From Gammaproteobacteria bacterium (GTDB lineage: Bacteria; Pseudomonadota; Gammaproteobacteria; Pseudomonadales; Azotimanducaceae): a stretch of DNA of 5,267 nucleotides. Both the position numbers and the translations under genes were made by a program. Below, piece after piece: positions 1-5,267 of the stretch. Below the pieces are notes generated by a model. The model made no database searches. It had not been told where the DNA came from and saw only the letters and a program-made list of their open reading frames with translations. Every line of letters begins with the position of its first letter. Position 1 is the stretch's first letter. The stretch lies in NCBI GenBank assembly GCA_030432795.1, contig JAUILW010000265.1, positions 1 to 5,267 on the forward strand, read 5' to 3'.

Positions 1-13
1 GTCCGTGTCTGCA

Positions 14-553
14 ATGTTCTCTCTGAAACGCCTGGGTTTTGCCACCGCGCTGTTCGGTGTAGTGCCAATGTTCGGCTGCAGCCACGACGCGGCTACCAAA
101 CCCATCCGCACCGCCGAGTTCGTAGATATCGATCGGTTCATGGGCGACTGGTATGTCGTCGCCAGCATTCCGACACCGCTCGAGCGCAACATCTACAACG
201 CGGTAGAAAGCTACAAGCGCGTCTCTGAAGATCGCATAGACACGACCTTCACCTTCAATCGTGGCGACATCGACGGGCGCCTGTCCACGCTCACACCCAC
301 AGCCTACATCGGTGAGGATGCTTCCAACGCCGTGTGGGGCATGCAGTTCATCTGGCCGATCAGAGCCGAGTACCGCGTGGTGTATGTCGATGACAAATAC
401 GAACACACAATCATCGGCCGCAGCCGCCGCGACTACGTATGGATCATGGCTCGCACGCCGAACGTTGCACCCACCGAGTATGAGCGGCTGCGGGCAATCG
501 TTGCGGAGCAAGGCTACGACACGTCAAAGCTGGTGCGCATCGAACACGGCTGA
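14..553 (+). CDS. blc: Blc-like lipocalin, probable outer-membrane lipoprotein
   Basis: Bacterial lipocalin of the Blc type, a small beta-barrel that binds fatty acids or lysophospholipids at the inner face of the outer membrane. From the ATG at 14 it is 179 aa. The N-terminus is a lipoprotein signal: K5-R6, a hydrophobic stretch, then a lipobox-like M-F-G-C with lipidated Cys22. Met at -3 is less usual, and Ser follows the Cys, which fits outer-membrane sorting. The lipocalin motifs are visible in order: G-D-W-Y early in the mature protein, the Y-V-D-D-x-Y-x-H strand, and the final R-x-D-Y-V-W-I-M-A-R-T-P block that closely parallels E. coli Blc. Length is normal for the family. An in-frame GTG at 5 is another possible start, and the frame stays open to the window edge, so the true start and its ribosome site cannot be settled here. 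Downstream is folE after a 64-bp gap. Family assignment is firm; the ligand is unknown. Confidence 0.9.
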   Translation: MFSLKRLGFATALFGVVPMFGCSHDAATKPIRTAEFVDIDRFMGDWYVVASIPTPLERNIYNAVESYKRVSEDRIDTTFTFNRGDIDGRLSTLTPTAYIGEDASNAVWGMQFIWPIRAEYRVVYVDDKYEHTIIGRSRRDYVWIMARTPNVAPTEYERLRAIVAEQGYDTSKLVRIEHG

Positions 554-565
554 CACCACCACACA

Positions 566-607
566 CAATCACCAATCACCAATCACCAATCACCAATCAC
601 CAATCAC
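566..607. repeat. Six perfect tandem copies of the heptamer CAATCAC
   Basis: Units run 566-572, 573-579, 580-586, 587-593, 594-600 and 601-607 with no mismatch. The array fills most of the gap between the lipocalin stop (553) and the folE ATG (618). It ends one base before the AGGA ribosome-binding site of folE. A 7-bp unit does not keep reading frame, so it is not a protein repeat. It could be a simple-sequence repeat that changes copy number by slippage, or a dispersed intergenic repeat family. I recall heptamer arrays between genes in some Xanthomonadaceae, but this unit cannot be matched to them from here. Confidence 0.95.
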
Positions 608-611
608 AGGA
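608..611 (+). promoter_or_regulatory. Ribosome-binding site deciding the folE start
   Basis: AGGA lies 6 nt before the ATG at 618 and directly follows the heptamer array. The folE reading frame stays open far upstream, through the array and into an alternative frame of the lipocalin gene. This site and the homology boundary are what place the start at 618. A change in repeat number would not alter the distance from this site to the ATG, only the context upstream of it. Confidence 0.6.
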
Positions 612-617
612 TATTTC

Positions 618-1325
618 ATGGCCGAGAGTCTTCTTCCAATACGCGCCGATGCACACAAACCCGCATCACGACGCATACGTGAGCGCCTGGAGCGCGCCGG
701 CAAGCGGTTCTACGCCAACGACAACATCCACGACTTCATTGAAGACGGTGAGATGGACGCGCTGCAGGACGAAGTGGCGGACAAACTGCGCGGCGTACTG
801 CAGTCGTTGGTGATCGACGTTGATCACGACCACAACTCGCAGGATACCGCACGACGGGTGGCAAAGATGTTCGTCCGGGAGGTATTCCACGGGCGCTACA
901 CCCCACCCCCGAAGGTCACCGAGTTTCCAAACGTCACGCAACTCGACGAGCTCATGATCGTCGGGCCGATCTCCGTCCGAAGCGCCTGTTCGCACCACCT
1001 GTGTCCGATACTGGGCCGTGTGTGGGTAGGCGTCCTGCCGAACGAGGAATCCGCATTGATTGGCCTGTCGAAGTACGCGCGCCTGGTGAAGTGGGTGATG
1101 AATCGACCGCAGATTCAGGAGGAAGCCATATCACAGCTCGCCGATCTGCTGGAACAACGCATGCATCCCAAGGGGCTTGCCATCGTCATGGAGGCCGACC
1201 ACATGTGCATGCAATGGCGCGGCGTCGAGGAATCGGAAACGAAGATGACCAGCAGCATCATGCGCGGTGCCTTTCTGGAAAACGCGAGCCTTCGCCGCGA
1301 GTTTCTGGCACTGAAATTCGGGTGA
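618..1325 (+). CDS. folE: GTP cyclohydrolase I (FolE type)
   Basis: Converts GTP to 7,8-dihydroneopterin triphosphate, the first step of folate and other pterin synthesis; a cytosolic zinc enzyme, decameric in known members. The protein is 235 aa, slightly longer than E. coli FolE, with about 40 extra or divergent N-terminal residues. Zinc ligands are C124, H127 and C197. H126 and H195 match the catalytic histidines. G-L-S-K at 149-152, Q167-E168 and R201 match the GTP-binding residues. It is a divergent member: the usual C-E-H-H is C-S-H-H, and the block after the third ligand reads C-M-Q-W-R-G-V. All essential residues are intact, so activity is expected. The DUF2878 gene starts 10 bp downstream, so the two are probably co-transcribed. 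Because it sits with lipocalin and DUF2878 genes rather than folate genes, it may be a second, stress-linked copy. That is inference. Confidence 0.93.
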   Translation: MAESLLPIRADAHKPASRRIRERLERAGKRFYANDNIHDFIEDGEMDALQDEVADKLRGVLQSLVIDVDHDHNSQDTARRVAKMFVREVFHGRYTPPPKVTEFPNVTQLDELMIVGPISVRSACSHHLCPILGRVWVGVLPNEESALIGLSKYARLVKWVMNRPQIQEEAISQLADLLEQRMHPKGLAIVMEADHMCMQWRGVEESETKMTSSIMRGAFLENASLRREFLALKFG

Positions 1326-1335
1326 AAAAGCCATC

Positions 1336-1851
1336 GTGAGCGATCGACTCTATTTTGTGCTCAACGCAGCGGCTTTCCAGCTGTTGTGGTTCGGCTGTGT
1401 GCTGGGTGCGGGCGGTTACGGCCACACCGCCCTCGCCTTTGCTGCGGCCTTACCATTGGTGGCTCTGAGCTTCCTGTCGCCAGGTCCACGCCTGGACTGG
1501 CAGCTTGCGGGAATCTGCGTAGCTGCTGGCCTGCTCCTCGACAATCTCTGGGTTTTTCTCGACATCTTCGACTACCCGGACACGCTGTACGCACCTATGT
1601 GGATCGGTGTGCTGTGGCTGGGTTTTGGGCTGACGATAAACCACAGCCTTTCGTGGTTTCGTGATAAGCGGCTGCTCGGCCCGATCATCGTCGGCGCCTG
1701 GGCGCCAGTCACCTACCTCGCCGGTCAACGTTTCGGTGCGGTATCGATAGATAACGTGCTGCTGCTGGCACTGGTTAGCGCCGCGTGGATGATTCTGTTT
1801 TACTCAGTCTCGGCTGTGGTTCGAGCGGAAAGGAGCCCGATAGCGACATGA
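1336..1851 (+). CDS. DUF2878 family integral membrane protein
   Basis: A 171-aa, very hydrophobic inner-membrane protein that I recognise as DUF2878; its biochemical function is unknown. About six transmembrane segments can be drawn, roughly residues 7-25, 30-47, 56-76, 86-103, 113-131 and 139-161. Family-like features are N-A-x-x-F-Q-x-x-W-F near the N-terminus, D69-N-L-W in the third segment, and P-M-W-I-G-V-L-W-L-G-F followed by N-H-S-L-S-W-F at about 87-108. The GTG start at 1336 is preceded only by a weak GGTGA (1321-1325), which overlaps the folE stop, so translation may be coupled to folE. Its own stop overlaps the response-regulator ATG (ATGA). In other Gammaproteobacteria, as I recall, DUF2878 genes often sit near lipocalin, cyclopropane-fatty-acid-synthase-like and DUF1365 genes. 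A membrane-lipid role is therefore plausible but unproven. Confidence 0.85.
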   Translation: MSDRLYFVLNAAAFQLLWFGCVLGAGGYGHTALAFAAALPLVALSFLSPGPRLDWQLAGICVAAGLLLDNLWVFLDIFDYPDTLYAPMWIGVLWLGFGLTINHSLSWFRDKRLLGPIIVGAWAPVTYLAGQRFGAVSIDNVLLLALVSAAWMILFYSVSAVVRAERSPIAT

Positions 1852-2519
1852 TTGACGTCCTGTTGGTAGAAGATCATGCAGATCTTGCGGAGACCGTAGG
1901 CGAGTACCTCGAAGCCACAGGCTATCGCGTGGATTACGCTGCCGACGGACTGATCGCCGTGCACCTCGCCTCACAGAACCGCTACGATGTCATCGTCCTC
2001 GATGTCATGTTGCCCGGCATGGATGGTATCAGCGTCTGTCGACACCTGCGGGAGGTTGCCGGGCTCACGCTGCCCATCATCATGCTCACCGCCCGCGACC
2101 AGCTCGAGAACAAACTGGAAGGGTTTTCCGTGGGCGCCGACGACTATCTGGTGAAGCCTTTCGATCTACCGGAGCTCGAAGCGCGTATCGATGCACTGTT
2201 GCGGCGTCACAAAGGCATCTCCAATCGTTACGACGTGGGGCCGTTGACGCTGGATACCGAGACCCTTGCCGTCACTCGCGAAGGTCAGGCACTGGAGCTG
2301 CCGCGCATCGGCTTCGAGATACTCAAGCTGCTGATGCGGGAGCATCCGAAAGTAGTGACCCGCGCCTTACTGGAGCAGGAAGTTTGGGGCGACGATCCAC
2401 CAGACAGCGACGCGTTGCGCAGTCACCTCTACAACCTGCGGCAGATTGTCGACCGCCCGTTTGACCTGGCCCTCATCGAGACCCTGCCGGGGCGGGGTTA
2501 TCGTCTGAGGGTGCCATAA
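1848..2519 (+). CDS. OmpR-family response regulator, ColR-like
   Basis: A DNA-binding response regulator of 223 aa, normal for the family. The receiver domain is at about 1-120: acidic pair E8-D9, phospho-acceptor D52 in L-D-V-M-L-P-G-M-D-G, T81 and K103 in V-K-P-F. A winged-helix DNA-binding domain follows at about 128-222, ending in the typical G-R-G-Y-R-L. The stretch W-G-D-D-P-P-D-S-D-A-L-R-S-H and the nearby L-R-Q-I-V-D-R-P-F resemble ColR of Pseudomonas and Xanthomonas more than PhoP or QseB; this is from memory, not a search. The ATG at 1848 was chosen over one at 1785 because the receiver fold starts there and it forms an ATGA overlap with DUF2878. AGGAG at 1831-1835 lies 12 nt upstream, a rather long spacing. 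The likely partner kinase is on the opposite strand, and the last 47 bp overlap its end. Target genes are not visible. Confidence 0.93.
   Translation: MIDVLLVEDHADLAETVGEYLEATGYRVDYAADGLIAVHLASQNRYDVIVLDVMLPGMDGISVCRHLREVAGLTLPIIMLTARDQLENKLEGFSVGADDYLVKPFDLPELEARIDALLRRHKGISNRYDVGPLTLDTETLAVTREGQALELPRIGFEILKLLMREHPKVVTRALLEQEVWGDDPPDSDALRSHLYNLRQIVDRPFDLALIETLPGRGYRLRVP
2473..2519. other. 47-bp overlap of two convergent coding regions
   Basis: The response regulator on + stops at 2519 and the kinase on - stops at 2473, so 47 bp encode both C-termini. On + they encode the conserved end of the winged-helix domain; on - they encode the variable tail beyond the kinase ATPase domain. No intergenic terminator can exist between the two genes. 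Their transcripts must be complementary over at least this stretch, and more if termination lies further on. Confidence 0.95.
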
Positions 2520-3795
2520 TCACGGTAGCTCGGGTGCCTCGCCCCGGGGCACTGTCGAGCGAGAGCTGCCAGCCGAGCAGCACGACAATTCGCTGGACGA
2601 TGGAAAGCCCCAGCCCGTGTCCGGCCTGGCGCCCGCGGCTGTCGTCGGCCCGGTAGAACGGTTCCAGAGCGCGACCGAGCTGCTCCGGCGACATACCGGA
2701 GCCGGTGTCACGCACCTCTACCCGGTCCGCGAAGATCTCCACATCGATTGTGCCGTTGTCCGTGTACATCAGGGCATTGCGTAACAGATTCAGGGTGACC
2801 ACATCCACCAGCTTCGGCGCGCATCGCACCGTCAGCGGTGCGTGCTCGACGACGCGTACCGTATTGCCCGTATCACTCGCGAGAGACTCGAGATCTGCAA
2901 CCTGCCGGCGGACAATGGTCTGCAGGTCGCAGTTCTCGACCGGCAGCTCCGCGGTCTCTTCCCGCGCAAGCAGCAGCAAGCTCTCGAGCAGCGCTTCCAT
3001 GCCGTCCAGCGTTCGACGCATGCGTGCGAGGCCACGCATGTCCTGGGCTGAACGATCCTGGCGACGCTCCAGCAGGTCGAGCGTGCCTTTCAGAACTGCC
3101 ACCGGGGTTCTGAGCTCGTGCCCGGCGTCGCGGGTGAACAACCGCTCACGCTCCACGGCACGATCAAGGCGATCAATGAATTGCTGCAGCGCTTCGATCA
3201 TGGCGTGCACTTCGGAATCAGAGTTCGCGGCAATGTCGTCCAAAGCCAGTTCCAGGCGACCGGCCTTGTTCAGGTCTGCAGACTCGAGCCGTTCCGCCAG
3301 TTGGACCATGGGCGACATGGCGCGCTGCGACCACCGTAGTGCCACGAACAGAAGCCCGTAGATGAGCAGGAGCACCACGGAAAGGGGCAGCACGCCAAAA
3401 TAGAACGCAAGATCCGAAACCTGGTCTCCTTCGAAGGCGAGCAACAGCCGCGCATCATTCCGTCGGGACACATGTACGAGCACCTGTCGCCCACCGACGT
3501 GGGCCTGATGGTAGCCTTCCGTCAGCCCAATCAACGGTTGCGGAGCATCGAAGGGCGCATCGTTACGAGCGAGATAACCGCGCATGTTGGCGGTGTTGGG
3601 CAACGACACATCCGGAGCATCCTCATACAGCTGCCAGAAGTGCGCCGCCTCAGATTCCAGCGCCTGCCTGGTAAGCAGGTCTTCAACGATCTGCTGGGTG
3701 AGGAAAATGCCCACCACGGTAGCAAAGCCGATCACCGCAAGCTGCAGTGCAAAGAGCCTGCCAAGCCGTTCGCGAATGCCGCGACGCTCCGCCAT
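2473..3795 (-). CDS. Two-transmembrane sensor histidine kinase, probable partner of the ColR-like regulator
   Basis: Inner-membrane sensor kinase of 440 aa. Order: a short basic cytoplasmic start; TM1 at about 13-33; a periplasmic sensor of about 95 residues (34-128); TM2 at about 129-153; a HAMP linker to about 213; a dimerisation domain with phospho-acceptor H226 in G-H-E-L-R-T-P; and an ATPase domain with N340 (N box), D363-T-G-S-G (G1), E-P-F-Y-R-A-D at 378-384 (F box) and G392-H-G-L-G-L (G2). All catalytic motifs are intact. The sensor carries an acidic, aromatic patch (E47, E49, W54, Y57, E58, D59, D62) followed by L-P-N-T-x-N-M-x-G-Y-L at 65-75. I do not recognise its ligand. The ExxE metal motif described for Pseudomonas ColS is absent, although D59 and D62 form a DxxD. 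It lies 43 bp after pgaD on the same strand, so it is probably the last gene of the pga operon. Pairing with the convergent regulator is inference from position. Confidence 0.92.
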   Translation of the reverse strand: MAERRGIRERLGRLFALQLAVIGFATVVGIFLTQQIVEDLLTRQALESEAAHFWQLYEDAPDVSLPNTANMRGYLARNDAPFDAPQPLIGLTEGYHQAHVGGRQVLVHVSRRNDARLLLAFEGDQVSDLAFYFGVLPLSVVLLLIYGLLFVALRWSQRAMSPMVQLAERLESADLNKAGRLELALDDIAANSDSEVHAMIEALQQFIDRLDRAVERERLFTRDAGHELRTPVAVLKGTLDLLERRQDRSAQDMRGLARMRRTLDGMEALLESLLLLAREETAELPVENCDLQTIVRRQVADLESLASDTGNTVRVVEHAPLTVRCAPKLVDVVTLNLLRNALMYTDNGTIDVEIFADRVEVRDTGSGMSPEQLGRALEPFYRADDSRGRQAGHGLGLSIVQRIVVLLGWQLSLDSAPGRGTRATVIMAPSDDNPAPAGSR

Positions 3796-3804
3796 CGAAA
3801 TATC

Positions 3805-3808
3805 CCTC
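3805..3808 (-). promoter_or_regulatory. Ribosome-binding site deciding the kinase start
   Basis: On the - strand GAGG lies 9 nt before the ATG at 3795. An in-frame ATG at 3879 would add 28 residues overlapping the end of pgaD. Those residues look unlike a membrane-protein N-terminus, whereas the shorter start gives a basic M-A-E-R-R leader just before TM1. Confidence 0.6.
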
Positions 3809-3838
3809 GGGACAAAGAGCCAACCTACCCCACACCCG

Positions 3839-4312
3839 TCAAGAACGCGTGAAGCGATCCTCACCGTTGCGATGGCCACCTTCGAACATCGTCTTCAGGG
3901 TATCGGCATCCACCGTGGTATGCCGCCTGGCGCGCCACGCGAGCACTTCCCCCAGCGGTAACCCATGAAGTGCGGCAAGCGCCTGGTCGCTTACGGTGCG
4001 CACTTCGCGGCGACGGATCTGCCGGCGAAAACGCAGATAGCTGTACAGTGCCCACAGCAGAAACGCTCCAGTGAGCACCCCGATCCCTACCCCGTAGGTT
4101 GCCAGTAGCTGCAACAGCCCGTCCAGCGTCAACCCCTGAAGCAGCACCTCGTGCAGAAACACCAGGCCCACCACCCACGCCACCACGCTCAGCAGCGGGA
4201 TGACGAGGTAGAACCAGAAAAGCCAGGCCAGCGCCGTCACCGACCGGTAACCCCAGCGTTGCGCCATGGTCTGCCGCTCCGGCCGCGAGATGATGGGCGG
4301 GCGTTCAGTCAC
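3839..4312 (-). CDS. pgaD: PgaD-like subunit of the PNAG synthase
   Basis: A small inner-membrane protein that works with the glycosyltransferase PgaC in synthesis and translocation of poly-beta-1,6-N-acetylglucosamine. In E. coli the PgaC-PgaD pair is activated by cyclic di-GMP. From the GTG start it is 157 aa, somewhat longer than E. coli PgaD (about 137 aa). The N-terminal P-P-I-I-S-R-P-E-x-Q is typical of the family. Two transmembrane segments follow at about 27-52 and 71-92, then a basic stretch (R-F-R-R-Q-I-R-R-R-E, 94-103) and a cytoplasmic tail. The GTG at 4312 lies 8 bp inside the end of pgaC, with GGGGAG 9 nt upstream. A longer frame from 4375 exists, but its extra residues do not look like PgaD. 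Direct overlap with pgaC supports the call, since PgaD itself is poorly conserved. Confidence 0.88.
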   Translation of the reverse strand: MTERPPIISRPERQTMAQRWGYRSVTALAWLFWFYLVIPLLSVVAWVVGLVFLHEVLLQGLTLDGLLQLLATYGVGIGVLTGAFLLWALYSYLRFRRQIRRREVRTVSDQALAALHGLPLGEVLAWRARRHTTVDADTLKTMFEGGHRNGEDRFTRS

Positions 4313-5267
4313 GGAACTGCTCTCCCCGATCCGGGCTCGTCCAGGTTGCCTGCCGCCGTCGGCGAAACACCGCACGGGGCACGGCGACGATGGTAGTGAA
4401 AACGCTCAGCAGCCAGTAGAGCATGGGGTACCAGATGATCCAGAAGTAATAGCGCGGAAACCGTTTTTCGTAGCGGCTGTCGATGAACACGCTCAACGCG
4501 AACTGCAACAGGCAGGTCAGACCGATGAGCGCTCCACCCCAGCTTGGCAGCCATTCTCTGAGGTCGGGGATCTCGGGGATATCCATGACCTGGCTGATCA
4601 GCAGGAGAAGGCCAAGAATCAGCATGGTATAGGACCACAAAACGCTCAACACGAATTCCGCAAGCACCGGCCACATGTGCCGCCGCCGCCAGTTGAGCAG
4701 CGCCCCAGCGTGGTCCAGGGCCACCTCCATGCCACCTTCTGCCCAACGCAATCGCTGCTTCCACAGACCCTTGAGCGTCTCCGGCATGAGAATCCAGCAG
4801 ATGGCATTGCTCTCGAAGCGGATGCCCCAGTGCTGCATCTGCAGACGCCAACTGATATCGATGTCGTCCGTGAGCTTGGTGAGATCCCAGAAGCCAGCGT
4901 CATAGAGCGCTGATCGACGGAAGGCCGCAACCACGCCGGAGACTGTGAACACGCGGCCGTAGATACGTTGCGAGCGCTTGATCAGACCGACGATAGAAGA
5001 AAACTCCCCTACCTGAATCTTGCCGATGAGGGTGGAGCGCGTGCGCACCCGCGGGTTACCGGTGACAGCGCCCACGCGAGCATCCTCAAAGTGTCGCACC
5101 ATCCACCACAACGCGTTGGTATCGAGCAATGCATCGCCATCGATGCACACTAAGATCTCATGACGGGCCGCCAGCGCACCAACGCGAAGTGCTGCCGCCT
5201 TGCCCTGGTTGGTCTCCAGGTGAATGGCACGCAGTGCCCGCTGGTCGGCGTAGCGATCGATGAGCGC
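4305..5267 (-). CDS. pgaC: PgaC, poly-beta-1,6-GlcNAc synthase (N-terminus outside window)
   Basis: Processive family-2 glycosyltransferase of the inner membrane that polymerises UDP-GlcNAc into PNAG, a biofilm exopolysaccharide. The last 320 residues are present. The frame is open to the right edge, so roughly 100-120 residues (first membrane segments and the start of the catalytic domain) are missing compared with E. coli PgaC (about 440 aa). Visible motifs, numbered from the first residue in the window: N-Q-G-K-A-A-A-L at 20-27; D43-G-D45 of the metal/UDP site; G-N-P-R-V-R-T-R at 70-77; T-D-D-I-D at 133-137 (usually T-E-D); and Q171-R-L-R-W175, the acceptor-site motif of processive synthases. 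Membrane segments follow at about 200-227, 245-262 and 272-298. The block C-W-I-L-M-P-E-T-L-K-G-L-W-K matches E. coli PgaC very closely. A GTG at 5150 is an internal Val, not a start. pgaA and pgaB would be expected beyond the right edge. Confidence 0.95.
   Translation of the reverse strand, partial: ALIDRYADQRALRAIHLETNQGKAAALRVGALAARHEILVCIDGDALLDTNALWWMVRHFEDARVGAVTGNPRVRTRSTLIGKIQVGEFSSIVGLIKRSQRIYGRVFTVSGVVAAFRRSALYDAGFWDLTKLTDDIDISWRLQMQHWGIRFESNAICWILMPETLKGLWKQRLRWAEGGMEVALDHAGALLNWRRRHMWPVLAEFVLSVLWSYTMLILGLLLLISQVMDIPEIPDLREWLPSWGGALIGLTCLLQFALSVFIDSRYEKRFPRYYFWIIWYPMLYWLLSVFTTIVAVPRAVFRRRRQATWTSPDRGEQFRD
4322..4327 (-). promoter_or_regulatory. Ribosome-binding site deciding the pgaD GTG start
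   Basis: On the - strand GGGGAG sits inside the last codons of pgaC, 9 nt before the GTG at 4312. It supports this GTG over the upstream ATG at 4375 and indicates coupled translation of pgaC and pgaD. Confidence 0.6.

Noticed and set aside
261..617. N-terminal extension of the folE frame through the heptamer array and into the lipocalin gene
   Set aside because: The extra residues are an out-of-frame reading of the lipocalin plus translated repeat units. FolE homology starts after the ATG at 618, which has its own ribosome site.
2534..2552. Hairpin GTGCCTCG-CCC-CGGGGCAC just after the response-regulator stop
   Set aside because: Its 8-bp stem includes one G-U pair on the + strand RNA, but there is no T-tract after it and it lies inside the kinase coding region. 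Not enough to call a terminator.
2705..3361. A 218-codon open frame on + opposite the kinase gene
   Set aside because: It is very rich in Ser and Arg, matches no family I know, and lies wholly antisense to a kinase with intact motifs. It is a GC-rich shadow frame.
3796..3838. Possible promoter or terminator between pgaD and the kinase
   Set aside because: The 43-bp gap shows no convincing -35/-10 pair and no stem-loop with a T-tract; only the ribosome-binding site is supported.
3796..3879. Longer kinase start at 3879
   Set aside because: It would overlap pgaD and add 28 residues without homology. The ATG at 3795 has a well-spaced GAGG and a typical basic leader before TM1.
4266..4913. A 215-codon open frame on + opposite pgaC and the pgaC-pgaD junction
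   Set aside because: It is rich in His, Gln and Pro with no recognisable domain, while the opposite strand encodes a strongly conserved PgaC. It is a shadow frame.
5148..5150. GTG as start of pgaC
   Set aside because: Upstream codons in the same frame encode the conserved N-Q-G-K-A-A-A-L block and stay open to the window edge, so the GTG is an internal Val just before the D-G-D motif.

Overview
The window looks like a chromosomal segment of a GC-rich Gammaproteobacterium (GC-rich by eye, not computed). It is densely coding, with no insertion sequence, CRISPR array, tRNA or rRNA recognised. The assignment rests on the mix of families: a Blc-type lipocalin lipoprotein, a DUF2878 membrane protein, a ColR-like response regulator and PgaC/PgaD polysaccharide synthase subunits. 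Genus cannot be told from the sequence.

Left half, + strand (1-2519): a Blc-like outer-membrane lipocalin; a 64-bp gap holding six perfect tandem copies of the heptamer CAATCAC, which abut the ribosome-binding site of the next gene; a GTP cyclohydrolase I (folE-type) with all zinc and catalytic residues; a DUF2878 integral membrane protein 10 bp later; and an OmpR/ColR-like response regulator whose ATG overlaps the DUF2878 stop (ATGA). The last three look like one operon.

Right half, - strand (2473-5267), read from right to left: pgaC, cut by the right edge; pgaD, starting with GTG 8 bp inside the end of pgaC; then, 43 bp on, a two-transmembrane sensor histidine kinase. These look like one operon making and exporting poly-beta-1,6-N-acetylglucosamine (PNAG), with the kinase as its last visible gene.

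The two operons converge. The response regulator and the kinase meet tail to tail and their coding regions overlap by 47 bp. They are probably a cognate two-component pair, but each partner is transcribed from a different operon and strand. The most interesting points are this split two-component system with overlapping 3' ends, the linkage of its kinase to PNAG synthesis genes, the heptamer array in front of folE, and the lipocalin/folE/DUF2878 grouping, which may be the tail of a photo-oxidative or membrane-stress cluster lying to the left. No completely new system is demonstrated.
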